A DNA stretch of 64,000 bases from NCBI GenBank assembly GCA_965371805.1, contig CBDUZW010000002.1, forward strand, positions 121,446 to 185,445, written 5' to 3'. Positions 8,233 to 17,181 of this stretch are shown one piece after another. Numbering within the stretch: position 1 is the stretch's first letter; each line of letters starts with the position of its first letter. The position numbers were made by a program, and so were the translations under genes. The notes under the pieces were generated by a model. The model was not told the DNA's origin, did not search any database, and was given only the letters and a program-made list of their open reading frames with translations. This stretch comes from JAOZTV01 sp965371805 (GTDB taxonomy: Bacteria > Acidobacteriota > Aminicenantia > UBA2199).

Positions 8233-9909
8233 ATGAAATCTGAGAACAGTAAATTTAGCAGAGAAAGGACCGTCCTTTATATTTTATCCTTCATAATGGG
8301 TGGCTGTGGTATAGCTTACGAGTACAACTTTAGTAAAATTGCTTCCGATTTAATGGGCAATTCTGTACAACAATGGGCCATAATTATAGGTTTAATGATG
8401 TTTTTTATGGGAATTGGAGCAGATGTCCAAAAGTACATTAGTGATAAGAATATATTTAATAAATTTATTACTATTGAAATAATTCAAGGTTTGGTTGGTG
8501 GTTTTGGCCCCATCGTTTTACTCTATTTTTTTGGTGCCTTTAGGGATTATTACATCTTAATTCAATATTCTTTCATTATTATAGTTGGACTAATTATAGG
8601 CTTGGAAATCCCTCTGCTAATGAGAATCAATGAGAGATACACCAAAAAACTTAGAGTAAATATTGGTGGAATACTGAGAATGGATTATATTGGTGCCTTT
8701 GTGGGTGCAGTATTCTGGCTTTTTATCCTTTTGAGATTTTTCAGTTTAACCCAGATTGGGTTTGTTTTGGGAGCCTTAAATGTTCTGGTTTCAGGATTAT
8801 CCATTATCTATTTTAAAAAACTTACCAATAAAAAAGCACTACTGACTGTTTTTGTAACTATTTCCTTCCTCATTCTTGCCGTTGGGTTTACCCGGGCACC
8901 CCAATGGACCTCTTTTATTGAACAGAGGTTATTTCAGGACAAAGTTATTTTATCTCACACCACCCGTTATCAGCATATAGTTTTGACTCAATCAACCTCA
9001 AAGGATATTTACTGCTACATCAATGGCAATCTTCAATTTTCCAGTTATGATGAATACATCTACCATGAATTCCTTACCCATCCAGTGATGTCCATTGCTC
9101 CAGTAAAAAAGAAAGTCCTGGTCCTGGGCGGCGGAGATGGTCTGGCTGTCAGAGAGGTTTTAAAGTATCCTGAAGTTGAATCAATTACCCTGGTGGATCT
9201 TGATCCTATGATGACAGATTTAGCAAAGGATAATCCCTACCTTAAAAAGTTAAACCACAATAGCTTAAATAATCGAAAAATATCAGTGGTTAAAGATAAT
9301 ACAATTAAGGCACTGGACCAAGAAGATATTTATACCGAAGACAGAACCAAGTATCGCTGGGATTCTGAGACGAAATATTTGGCAACGGTATACACCATAA
9401 ATATGGATGCAGTAAAGTTTATAGAACAGATTTCCGGGGTTTACGATGTAATAATCCTGGATTTCCCGGATCCCAGATCTTTGGAACTATCAAAGCTCTA
9501 TTCCAAAAGCTTTTATTCCAAGCTTCTAACCAAACTTTCTAAGAATGGAATGCTCATCCAGCAGTCTACTTCACCGGCTGGAACAACTGAGGCTTTTTTA
9601 TCCATAGGGAGGACCATGAAAGCAGCTGGTCTTGGGGTTATCCCCATCCATCATCATGTACCTTCTTTTGGAGACTGGGGCTGGTGGCTCGGAGGAAGAG
9701 GAGATGTTTATTCTGCAGAAATTTTAAAAGAAAAATTGAATAATCTTAATGAAATAACTGTTCCGGTAAAATATATAACTCCCCAGCTAATTTTTGGAAG
9801 TCTTTTTTTTGGAAAAAATATTTTGCAAACCAGAGAAACTGAAATAAATACCATCTTTAATAACCAAACCTATCGGTATTATTCTGAGGCCCTTCGGATG
9901 GTTTATTAA
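8233..9909 (+). CDS. membrane-anchored polyamine aminopropyltransferase (spermidine synthase-like)
   Basis: 558 residues. An N-terminal half with six or seven hydrophobic helices (about 12-220) is fused to a C-terminal SpeE-type methyltransferase fold. Seen: VLVLGGGDGLAVREVLKYPEVE with GGGDG at 299-303, LVDLDPMM (ribose-binding acidic residue) and YDVIILDFPDPRS (catalytic-Asp region). Such proteins transfer an aminopropyl group from decarboxylated SAM to an amine; the membrane half suggests a substrate at the membrane. The TTG at 8215 is an upstream alternative start, but a -10 hexamer ends six bases before ATG 8233. It sits just before the DUF350/PspA gene run and 5 kb from speD, which could supply the donor. 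Substrate unknown. Confidence 0.88.
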   Translation: MKSENSKFSRERTVLYILSFIMGGCGIAYEYNFSKIASDLMGNSVQQWAIIIGLMMFFMGIGADVQKYISDKNIFNKFITIEIIQGLVGGFGPIVLLYFFGAFRDYYILIQYSFIIIVGLIIGLEIPLLMRINERYTKKLRVNIGGILRMDYIGAFVGAVFWLFILLRFFSLTQIGFVLGALNVLVSGLSIIYFKKLTNKKALLTVFVTISFLILAVGFTRAPQWTSFIEQRLFQDKVILSHTTRYQHIVLTQSTSKDIYCYINGNLQFSSYDEYIYHEFLTHPVMSIAPVKKKVLVLGGGDGLAVREVLKYPEVESITLVDLDPMMTDLAKDNPYLKKLNHNSLNNRKISVVKDNTIKALDQEDIYTEDRTKYRWDSETKYLATVYTINMDAVKFIEQISGVYDVIILDFPDPRSLELSKLYSKSFYSKLLTKLSKNGMLIQQSTSPAGTTEAFLSIGRTMKAAGLGVIPIHHHVPSFGDWGWWLGGRGDVYSAEILKEKLNNLNEITVPVKYITPQLIFGSLFFGKNILQTRETEINTIFNNQTYRYYSEALRMVY

Positions 9910-10041
9910 GCCAGTTAGTATGATTAAATTGTCCCGGCTTTTCACTGGAGTGAAGAAAAAAAAACTTATCCAAAATATAATTGACAATAAATTTATTTTT
10001 TAGTATTATTTCCTTGAATAAAATTATTAAGGAGGTGAATT

Positions 10042-10872
10042 ATGAGTAGTTCAGGTAAAGCATTATTATGGGGTGCAATTATTATCTTTGCTTTTATCTG
10101 GGTGGTTTCATCAGCTTCAGGTGGAGATGTTCGTGATGCAAATATTATTGTCAGCTCAGATGCAGCAGAGAATTTAGATCTCAAAGCATTGGTTGAGGTT
10201 GTGAAAAAAGTTAAATCAGCAGAAGAACTTGAACAGGTTTTGAATAAGGCAGATGGGATCAATAATCTTGATTTGAATATGGATAACAAAGTTGATTTTA
10301 TCAAGGTTACCGAATATGGTAGTAAAGCTGACGAAACCTATGGTTTTTCACTAACTACCGAACCAACTAAAGGTGAAACACAGGAAATTGCGACTATAGA
10401 GCTAGCTAAAGTTGGAGAGAATGTTGATGTTGAGGTGAAGGGTAATGAACAGGTTTATGGTAATAACCATTATTATCACTATAGAGGACCTGGAATTGGG
10501 ACCTTTTTATTATGGTCATACTTCCTGAGACCACACCCTTATTATTATTCGCCCTACCGTTTTGGATATTATCCCCGTTATTATGGATATGGATATTCTC
10601 CGGTCCGCCGTTCAATATATAGAAGTAGAGTTGGCAGAATGGGTGGTTCAGCAGCCAGAAGGAGTTCTTCAGGAATTTCCAGAAAAGGTTTAAGTAATCC
10701 TAATAAAGGAAAATCTGCAAAATCTGGAATTAAACAAAAACTGCGAAAACCTACCAGTACCCAGAAATCTTTTAGGACCAGATCAGCAACTAAAGCTAGA
10801 AGAAGTGGTGGTTTTGGCAGATCAGCAAGAGGAGCCAGATCCAGCCGTAGTTACAGCCGTGGCGGGAAATAA
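10042..10872 (+). CDS. exported protein with EF-hand-like loop and Ser/Arg/Gly/Tyr-rich tail
   Basis: 276 residues. Hydrophobic N-terminal anchor (about 8-26), a helical part, then NNLDLNMDNKVDFIKVTEYG, which resembles a calcium-binding EF-hand/dockerin loop (Asp at 1, 3, 5 plus DFIK). A beta-rich segment follows (TQEIATIELAK), then a Tyr/Pro/His-rich stretch from about 150 to 190 and a strongly basic Ser/Arg/Gly tail to residue 276. First gene of the tightly packed run ending with the K+ channel gene; Shine-Dalgarno AAGGAGG at good spacing. I recall similar proteins beside PspA genes in other bacteria but cannot name a family. The tail could bind anionic polymers (inference). Confidence 0.75.
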   Translation: MSSSGKALLWGAIIIFAFIWVVSSASGGDVRDANIIVSSDAAENLDLKALVEVVKKVKSAEELEQVLNKADGINNLDLNMDNKVDFIKVTEYGSKADETYGFSLTTEPTKGETQEIATIELAKVGENVDVEVKGNEQVYGNNHYYHYRGPGIGTFLLWSYFLRPHPYYYSPYRFGYYPRYYGYGYSPVRRSIYRSRVGRMGGSAARRSSSGISRKGLSNPNKGKSAKSGIKQKLRKPTSTQKSFRTRSATKARRSGGFGRSARGARSSRSYSRGGK

Positions 10873-10881
10873 GGAGGCAAC

Positions 10882-11814
10882 ATGGAAAATGGGTTTAATT
10901 TTAAAGAATTATTAAGTGCATATTTTAACCTGGATGAAGTTTTTGATTATGTAAGCTGGCAGGCACTGGTTTTTATCCTGCTTGGTTTTATCCTTTTATG
11001 GGTTGGTAAAAAAGTAAATGATATGGTTACTTCCTATGATTTGGATCACCAGTTAACCCAAGAAGACAATAAGGCCCTCTCCGTTTCCTTTATGGGATAC
11101 ATAATTGGTCTGGGTATTATTATTGTGGGTGTAATTGCTGAACCTTCAGTGGTTGTTGAAGGGGAAGAAGGGATCTCTCAGCTGAGTCAATTGGGTAAAG
11201 ATGTTCTTTCTACAGTCATTTGGGCTTTGGTTGGTATTGTTTTACTCAACCTTTCTCGAGTTATTAATGATAAATTTATTTTAAGTAAATTTAACAATAA
11301 AAAAGAACTTATTGAGGATAAAAATGTGGGAACCGGCGCTGTTCTTTTTGGTAGTTATGTTGGTAGTGCCTTTATCATTAAGGCCCTTATTTCTGGAGAA
11401 GACACATCCTCATTACCAGAAACTATTATCAACACGGTTGTATTTTTTCTCCTCGGCCAAGTTGGTTTTATCCTGTTTGGAATAATCTATCAGAAAATAA
11501 CCAAATTTGATCTTCATGCAGAAATTGAAAAAGATAACGTTGCTGCTGGAGTTGGATTTGGAATGACCCTTGTCGCAGTTGGTATTATCCTTGCCCATGC
11601 TGTTGCTACAGCTGATTCGATTTTTGCTTTTGCTGCCTGGTTTATCAATGGTGTCGTTTTACTGGTTTTAACCAGATATTTAATAGACAAACTGATTTTA
11701 CCTGGATCACTACTGGATGATGAAGTTCAGAAGGATCAGAATTGGGGCGCATCTTTGATTGAAGGTGGAGCAGCAATTGTGGTTGCATTTTTAATAAATT
11801 CTGCTTTTCTATAA
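10882..11814 (+). CDS. DUF350 family membrane protein (YjfL-like, multi-helix)
   Basis: 310 residues with eight or nine membrane helices arranged as repeated DUF350 units: each has a GFILLWVGKKVND- or VLLVLTRYLIDK-like helix followed by an acidic soluble loop (LTQEDNKALSVSFMGYIIGLG; IEKDNVAAGVGFGMTLVAVG). E. coli YjfL, a shorter relative, is encoded beside DUF2170 (YjfI) and a PspA homologue (YjfJ), the same partners as here. The Shine-Dalgarno AAGGAGG lies 9 nt after the previous stop, so it is translated in the same transcript. Molecular role unknown in the family. Confidence 0.88.
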   Translation: MENGFNFKELLSAYFNLDEVFDYVSWQALVFILLGFILLWVGKKVNDMVTSYDLDHQLTQEDNKALSVSFMGYIIGLGIIIVGVIAEPSVVVEGEEGISQLSQLGKDVLSTVIWALVGIVLLNLSRVINDKFILSKFNNKKELIEDKNVGTGAVLFGSYVGSAFIIKALISGEDTSSLPETIINTVVFFLLGQVGFILFGIIYQKITKFDLHAEIEKDNVAAGVGFGMTLVAVGIILAHAVATADSIFAFAAWFINGVVLLVLTRYLIDKLILPGSLLDDEVQKDQNWGASLIEGGAAIVVAFLINSAFL

Positions 11815-11820
11815 AAAAGA

Positions 11821-12636
11821 ATGTCTAAGAAATATACAGTTAGTGAAGATAATAAGAAGGGATTTGCTTCGATTTATCTTTTAGAGAAGATGATTAACAA
11901 GTCTCAAGAGGTCCCCCTTTTATTATCTGGAAATGATAAGGATCTAGAACCAATCTTAGAATTTATGATGATGAAAGAGTATGTTGAGATTAAGGATAAT
12001 GAAAAATATATAGCGTCAGAAAAGGGCCGGGAACTTTTATCCCGGTTCGTAAAACGTTATGAAGATTTTCTTCAACATTTTGATATTTTTTGTGCAGTTG
12101 ATCTTGAAGAGGGTACCTTTGCTTTTGAAAAATACTTTGAATATATGGATTATGATAGTGAATGGCAAGAGTATTTGGATGATGAGCGCTGGGATGATTT
12201 GCGTATCTCAGTGGCGGAATTTAAAAAAATAGATCCTGTAGAAATTGTATTTATGAGCTTTTTAAATGAAGACAGATTTGGGAAGCAGGAAGGTGAAGGA
12301 TGGCAGTATGATTTACTGCTTGGGACTATTTGGGATGAAATTATCAAAATTTGTGATTCTGCCCTGACCATCCCAGAATTGGGTTATGAAGACGATGAAG
12401 GGAAAGTTGAGGGAGAAGACGCAATAAAGGATATCATTGAACAGGGTGCCCGTTTAAATCTTAAGTTAAAGAAAAAAGAGGAAGAGATGTTTGATGGGGA
12501 AGAGGAAGAAGAATCAGATTGTGAGGATGATGGTAGTGATAAAATATATCCTCAGGATCATGATTATGTGGTTTATGAAGAGTATTACGATCCCTATTAC
12601 ATCAGCCCCTGGTGGGGATTGGTCTTATTTTTGTAA
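11821..12636 (+). CDS. soluble acidic protein with probable winged-helix N-terminus
   Basis: 271 residues. The start (YLLEKMINKSQEVPLLLSG...LEFMMMKEYVEIKDNEKYIASEKGRELL) has the pattern of a winged helix in which the wing ends at a short beta hairpin. The middle (about 75-185) is a mixed fold rich in Asp, Glu, Trp and Tyr. A very acidic stretch (about 222-245) precedes a hydrophobic end (YYDPYYISPWWGLVLFL). It starts 6 nt after the DUF350 stop, with only AAAAAAGA upstream, so coupled translation is likely. Not recognised as a named family. It could be a regulator or adaptor of this gene run (inference). Confidence 0.65.
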   Translation: MSKKYTVSEDNKKGFASIYLLEKMINKSQEVPLLLSGNDKDLEPILEFMMMKEYVEIKDNEKYIASEKGRELLSRFVKRYEDFLQHFDIFCAVDLEEGTFAFEKYFEYMDYDSEWQEYLDDERWDDLRISVAEFKKIDPVEIVFMSFLNEDRFGKQEGEGWQYDLLLGTIWDEIIKICDSALTIPELGYEDDEGKVEGEDAIKDIIEQGARLNLKLKKKEEEMFDGEEEEESDCEDDGSDKIYPQDHDYVVYEEYYDPYYISPWWGLVLFL

Positions 12637-12660
12637 AATTATTTTGAAATGGAGGAATAT

Positions 12661-13071
12661 ATGAGTAATGTAAATATTGAAACATCAAGTTTGAAACCTT
12701 TAAAAGAATTTCTGGAAGATAATGATTTTTTTGTTGAACAGATTACCGATAATGTGTTCAAAGTTAATCGAGACGAAGAGTTACCGGTTTTTTTGAATAT
12801 TAAAGAAAATTCCATATATTTTGAAGTAGATTTAGGTAATATATCCAAATTTTCCAGTGAGGAATTATATTTTAAACTTATGGATCTCAATACTGAGATT
12901 TTACCGGTAAGCTTGGGTATTAGCAGCACCAATCCATCTGATCCAAGATTGGTTTTGGTAGAGAGTCGGCAGGTTAAAAACCTTGATGATAATGAATTTT
13001 TGTTAGTATTTGATGCTATGGAGATCGCAATAGACAAAGCTGAATCTCTTTTATCACAATACATTAATTAA
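12661..13071 (+). CDS. DUF2170 family protein (YjfI-like)
   Basis: 136 residues, no membrane segment. The fold pattern (strand-rich middle ELPVFLNIKENSIYFEVDLG, then a helical end DNEFLLVFDAMEIAIDKAESLL) and the position next to a PspA gene match DUF2170/YjfI. ATG 12649 is part of the Shine-Dalgarno (ATGGAGGAATAT), so ATG 12661 is the better start. In E. coli the homologue precedes the PspA-like yjfJ directly, as here (12 nt gap). Function unknown; a partner or regulator of the PspA-like protein is the usual guess. Confidence 0.78.
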   Translation: MSNVNIETSSLKPLKEFLEDNDFFVEQITDNVFKVNRDEELPVFLNIKENSIYFEVDLGNISKFSSEELYFKLMDLNTEILPVSLGISSTNPSDPRLVLVESRQVKNLDDNEFLLVFDAMEIAIDKAESLLSQYIN

Positions 13072-13083
13072 AAGGAGGACGAT

Positions 13084-13764
13084 ATGGGCGTATTTTCAAG
13101 ACTTTTCAAAGTAGGAGAGGCCAAGGCCAATCAAATGGTAGATAGAATGGAAAAACCTGAGCTGATGTTAGAGCAGGGAATAAGGGATCAATCCAAATCC
13201 ATCAGGGAAGCAAAACAGAAGGTAGCATCTGTTATTGCCACTGAAAGACAGCAAAAAGCTCTCCTTGACAGGGAAAAAGAAAATAAAAAAAATTGGGAAC
13301 AAAGAGCACAGGCAGCTCTTTCCTCTGGAAATGAAGAACTAGCAACCAAAGCTCTTACCAGAAGTGAGGAACATGATCGGCAGAGCTTAGCCTTGCAACC
13401 TCAATGGGAAAGCCAGAGGAAGGAAGTTGAACTCCTAAAAGTGGCAATTAGAAAAATGGAAGATGATTTGGCTGATCTTAAGAGAAATAAAGATATCATT
13501 ATTGCTCAAAGTAAAGCGGCTGAAGTTAAAAAAGAGATTTATGAAGCCAAGGCTCAGATCTCCAAAAAAGGGACCAACGATTTGATCGGTAGAATGAGAG
13601 CCAAGGCTGAGAGGACCAGCTATGAAGCAGAAGCAGCCAAAGAGATGGCTGAAGATACAGGTGGTGACTCTTTGGAGAAAGAATTCGAACAACTTGGAAC
13701 AACCACTGTTTCCAGCTCTGTGCAGGATAAACTTGCTGCTATGAAGGCCAAATTAAATAAATAG
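13084..13764 (+). CDS. pspA: PspA/IM30 (ESCRT-III-like) membrane stress protein
   Basis: 226 residues, the usual length. Starts MGVFSRLFKVGEAKANQMVDRMEKPELMLEQ, the amphipathic helix plus first coiled-coil of the PspA/Vipp1 family, and continues as near-continuous helix with Ala/Lys/Glu heptads to about residue 200. Proteins of this family bind and remodel damaged inner membrane as ESCRT-III-like polymers. It follows the DUF2170 gene by 12 nt with Shine-Dalgarno AAAAGGAGG and precedes the K+ channel gene by 17 nt. No pspF-type sigma-54 activator is visible, so control differs from the classical psp operon. Confidence 0.95.
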   Translation: MGVFSRLFKVGEAKANQMVDRMEKPELMLEQGIRDQSKSIREAKQKVASVIATERQQKALLDREKENKKNWEQRAQAALSSGNEELATKALTRSEEHDRQSLALQPQWESQRKEVELLKVAIRKMEDDLADLKRNKDIIIAQSKAAEVKKEIYEAKAQISKKGTNDLIGRMRAKAERTSYEAEAAKEMAEDTGGDSLEKEFEQLGTTTVSSSVQDKLAAMKAKLNK

Positions 13765-13781
13765 TAAAAAATATTTATTAT

Positions 13782-14843
13782 ATGTATAAGATATTATTAT
13801 ATTTTTTTAAAAAAAATTCCTATCTAAGGAAGCATCGTTCCAATATAAAAGCTCTGATCCTTTTTGGCGGGTTGTTTTTATACTCATCATTGGGTTTCTT
13901 GTATTTTGAACAAAAATTAAATCCCGAGCTTAACTATTCAGATGCTGCCTGGTGGACAGTAGTGACCATGACTACAGTTGGTTATGGTGATTACTTTCCT
14001 AAAACTAATTCCGGCAGGTTTTTGGTGGGTTTCCCCACCATGCTCTTTGGGATTGGTTTTTTGGGATTTATTATTTCTGAGCTGGCTTCAAGATTAATTG
14101 AGGCACAATCCAGGAGGCTTAAAGGTATGCAAAAAGTAAAATGTAAGGATCATATATTGGTCATAAACTACATCAATGATGAAATTATCATTAGCTTGAT
14201 TGATGAATTAAATTCTGATGTTTCTACCAAACATAAAGAAATTGTCCTTATTGATGAAACATTGGAGGAGATTCCCTTGAAGCTTCGAAAATATGGAGTG
14301 ATGTTTGTCCGAGGTAATCCCACAAATGAAGAGATCCTGGATTCAGCTAATATGAAAAGGGCCTCCCATGCGGTTATCCTCTCCAAGGATAGAAATAATC
14401 CCCATTCTGATGATCAGAATCTTGCTACAGTATTGGTGATTGAGAAACTCCATCCTCAAATTCATACAGTAGCAGAAATAATTGATCCTAAAAAAATAAA
14501 ACAGCTGAAACTATCAGGTTGTGATAGTGTGGTTTGTACATCAGAGCTGACCACTAATCTTATAGTTCAGGAGATTCAGGATCCTGGAATTAAGGATATT
14601 ATTTTTGAAATAACCAGTAATCAATATGGTCATCAAATTTATATGCTGCCTATAAAAGCCATGAAAAACTATGTTTATCGTGAACTGGCCAATTGGTGTT
14701 TAGAAAGTAGCCTTACTATCATTGGTTTGTTTAGAGATGGTCATACTATGATGAATTGTCCAATAGATGAGTCTATCTTAAAGGATGATATTGCCATTGT
14801 AATAGGTAATAAACGCCTTAACCATATTGATACGTCATCTTAA
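13782..14843 (+). CDS. two-helix potassium channel with RCK/TrkA-N domain
   Basis: 353 residues. Two membrane helices (about 24-42 and 85-105) flank a pore loop with the K+ selectivity filter TTVGYGD (residues 64-70). The cytoplasmic part has a Rossmann-type TrkA-N/RCK domain (KCKDHILVINYINDEI...), though the glycine-rich loop is less canonical than in classic NAD-binding members. It ends with a TrkA-C-like segment (MLPIKAMKNYVYRELANWC). Last gene of the run, 17 nt after pspA, without a clear Shine-Dalgarno. Association of such channels with PspA-type genes suggests control of membrane potential under stress (inference). Confidence 0.92.
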   Translation: MYKILLYFFKKNSYLRKHRSNIKALILFGGLFLYSSLGFLYFEQKLNPELNYSDAAWWTVVTMTTVGYGDYFPKTNSGRFLVGFPTMLFGIGFLGFIISELASRLIEAQSRRLKGMQKVKCKDHILVINYINDEIIISLIDELNSDVSTKHKEIVLIDETLEEIPLKLRKYGVMFVRGNPTNEEILDSANMKRASHAVILSKDRNNPHSDDQNLATVLVIEKLHPQIHTVAEIIDPKKIKQLKLSGCDSVVCTSELTTNLIVQEIQDPGIKDIIFEITSNQYGHQIYMLPIKAMKNYVYRELANWCLESSLTIIGLFRDGHTMMNCPIDESILKDDIAIVIGNKRLNHIDTSS

Positions 14844-14897
14844 TCCCGGAAGCGGTCAATTCTAAACTATTAGTTAAAAAAAATTTTCAATAAGGGC

Positions 14898-14926
14898 TTT
14901 ACAAAAACTGTCAATTTTGTTAAATT
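14898..14926 (+). promoter_or_regulatory. putative leaderless promoter of the TonB receptor gene
   Basis: TTTACA (14898-14903), 17-nt spacer, TAAATT (14921-14926), five bases, ATG 14932. No Shine-Dalgarno lies before the ATG. Confidence 0.55.
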
Positions 14927-14931
14927 GAAAC

Positions 14932-15992
14932 ATGAAACGTGCATCTCTGGTCATTCTGATTATCCTATTTTTTTTATCTCAGCCAATCTATAGTAAAACA
15001 ATCAAAGGTTTGGTTAGAGATTTAAGTTCTTTACCTTTAGTAGAGGTAAAAGTAATTCTACTCCCCAGTGGAAGAATTGCAATTTCAGATGAAAAAGGTA
15101 TGTTTAAGCTAAATCTACCGATTGATTATGAAAAGGGGAAATTGAAGTTTTCCAAATATGGCTATTACGATGAAGTTGTTAATCTCAATGATTTTGAAAA
15201 ATTAAAGAAAAAAGAGATTATTCTGATTCCTACTGAATTTCTAGTGGAGGAAATTTCTGTAAGTGCACTTAATCAGGAGGAGAGAAAAATTTCGGTTCCC
15301 ATGGCGGAAAGCAAAGTTTCAAAATTTGAATTGAAGGAAAAAATCAGCGAAAATTTAGTAGATACACTGAAAAATACACCTGGAGTTCACTTTATTGGTT
15401 CAGGGGGATTCAAGGCAACACCAACCATTAGAGGATTTGGTCGTAAAAGGGTACTCCTTCTACTGGATGGTGCCAGAATAACCAGTGACTGAAGGGCGGG
15501 GACGTCCGGCTCCTTCATTTCCCCAGAATTGATGGATATGGTTGAGGTTGTAAGATCCTCCTCTTCTGTGATTTATGGTTCTGATGCTATATCCGGTATC
15601 ATTAATGTACGAACAATGCCATCGGAAATAGTTAATAATTCAGTAAATTTGAATATTGACTCCAATAAACGGGTAAATGGAGGGTTTATCTACAAAAGAA
15701 TTTCAACAATTTTAGATTATATTCGGGTTTTCAGTATACTACTTCCCAGAATTACCATTCTCCCCAAACTGAGATTTTGCACTCGGGATATAAACTTTAT
15801 TCAGGGATTCTAAACTTTTCTCACCATAGTCAAGAAAGAGATATTTCATTATCCTATTTTGGAGGGATTGGTGAGGATGTAGGTAAACCAGAGAGGGGTA
15901 ATGATCCGCAAAAATATAATGTTTATCCCTATGAAGCCAATCATTTTATCCGCCTGTCTTATTTGGAAAAAAATTTGGCAAAAGATGGATCC
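14932..15992 (+). pseudogene. TonB-dependent outer-membrane receptor, 5' fragment with stop and frameshift
   Basis: Signal peptide (1-22), carboxypeptidase-regulatory-like domain (TIKGLVRDLSSLPLVEVKV), then the plug domain (ENLVDTLKNTPGVHF, TIRGFGRKRVLLLLDGARITSD, SSSVIYGSDAISGII). Three lesions: an in-frame TGA at 15490-15492, where the family has Arg (SD-R-RAGTSGSF), so CGA to TGA is likely; a lost A in a run at 15694-15697, after which the frame changes; and loss of nearly the whole barrel after about 15992, where glycosyltransferase-like sequence begins. The start of the barrel (SGFQYTTSQNYHSPQTEILH...) is still readable in the new frame. Clearly non-functional as it stands. Confidence 0.9.
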
Positions 15993-16050
15993 TCAACAGA
16001 TCTTTATACTCATACACAGACTTTAACCAATGAAATAACAGTTCTTGAGG
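15993..16050 (+). repeat. glycosyltransferase fragment A (diverged direct repeat of 17401-17458)
   Basis: 58 bases aligning without gaps to 17401-17458 with seven mismatches (51/58). Encodes STDLYTHTQTLTNEITVLE, like the STDxYTHTQ segment of GT4-type glycosyltransferase C-termini. It is fused directly to the TonB receptor remnant and followed by unrelated sequence leading to the transposase gene. The mismatches show it is not a fresh target-site duplication but comes from a second, paralogous gene. Confidence 0.75.
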
Positions 16051-16132
16051 GAAGATTTTTAGTGCCAGGCAAGAAGTTGAAAAAAATGTTTTTTTATAAC
16101 ATACTTACTTTAGAGACAATAGGGGGGTAGGA

Positions 16133-17152
16133 ATGGGGAGATCTTTTAGATGGTTTACTGATGCTGAGCATAGTTCTTATCATGTTATATCCAGGACAAG
16201 TCGAGGGGAGTTTTTGCTTGATAGTGAGGGTAAAGAGTATTTTATGCAATTGATGTTTAAGCTTTCTAAAGCTTTTTTTGTTGATATTACTTCCTTTGCA
16301 ATTATGTCTAATCATTTTCATGTTTTATTGTCCAATAGAAGAGATGAGGCACAGAGTGCGACTAAAAAAGAACTTTTTGGTAGATATAAAGACGCTTTTG
16401 GCGATAATGCAGAGCCTCCAGAAGGCTCTTTTATAAAGAATTCTTTTGAAATAGATTATGATGATGATGGAGGTGTGGAAAGACTCAGGAAGCGACTTGG
16501 CTCTGTATCCAGATTTGTTCAGGAACTCAAGCAGGGGTTTTCCAAATGGTATAATAATAAATATGAATGCAAGGGGGCTTTCTGGGGAGACAGATTTAAG
16601 GGAATCGCAATAAGTAAGGGAGACGCAGAGCTTATCTGCAGTGCCTATATAGACTTGAATTCAGTTAGAGCCGGCATTGTTAAAAAGCCTGAAGCTTACA
16701 GATGGAGCAGTATTGGTTTAAGAATCAGGAATCCAAAAAAAGGTAAAAAGCTATTGAAAACAATTAACATAATAAAAGAGGAAATAAAGACTTTTAAAGA
16801 TAGGGAAACCGGCAGGTTTAAACAGGAAGTGTTCCGGACAAAAAAAGAAGTTACTTTTCCTGTTTATAGAGAATTTATATATGAATCAGGTAAAGTAAAG
16901 AGAGAAAATACAGCAAAAATATCGGATCAGGCTTATAAAGAATCAAAATCATTATTTCAAAGGCTTGGAATTGGTGATATACTTGTATATAGATATAGAA
17001 ATATAACAGAGGGTATTGCATTTGGTTCTAATAAATTTGTATCGGAATTTCAGGAAAAATTTAAAAGAAAATATATAATCCCACGAACAGTAATAATAAA
17101 TGCAGATAAACAGGAAGTTTTCTATTCTACAAGAAGATTAAATCCAATATAA
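16133..17152 (+). CDS. REP-associated tyrosine transposase (RAYT, Y1/HUH family)
   Basis: 339 residues. Single-stranded-DNA nuclease of the IS200/IS605-like Y1 superfamily that acts on REP-type palindromes. Seen: YHVISRTSRGEFLL at the start, the HUH motif in MSNHFHVLL (His61, His63) and the presumed nucleophile Tyr140 in QGFSKWYNNKY. These are followed by FWGDRFKGIAI and YIDLNSVRAGIVKKPEAYRWSS, both typical of RAYTs. A C-terminal extension (about 215-339) is Lys/Arg rich. Shine-Dalgarno GGGGTAGG precedes ATG 16133. I saw no clear REP palindromes beside it. The gene sits between two fragments of related glycosyltransferase genes. Confidence 0.93.
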   Translation: MGRSFRWFTDAEHSSYHVISRTSRGEFLLDSEGKEYFMQLMFKLSKAFFVDITSFAIMSNHFHVLLSNRRDEAQSATKKELFGRYKDAFGDNAEPPEGSFIKNSFEIDYDDDGGVERLRKRLGSVSRFVQELKQGFSKWYNNKYECKGAFWGDRFKGIAISKGDAELICSAYIDLNSVRAGIVKKPEAYRWSSIGLRIRNPKKGKKLLKTINIIKEEIKTFKDRETGRFKQEVFRTKKEVTFPVYREFIYESGKVKRENTAKISDQAYKESKSLFQRLGIGDILVYRYRNITEGIAFGSNKFVSEFQEKFKRKYIIPRTVIINADKQEVFYSTRRLNPI

Positions 17153-17181
17153 TTGGAATAAATAAGGTGACAGTTGGGTTT

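Noticed and set aside
5063..15492. TGA read as a sense codon (alternative code or selenocysteine) to explain two in-frame TGAs
   Set aside because: TGA ends speD and the SMUG gene normally, the two sites seem to replace different residues, and no SECIS-like hairpin was evident after either.
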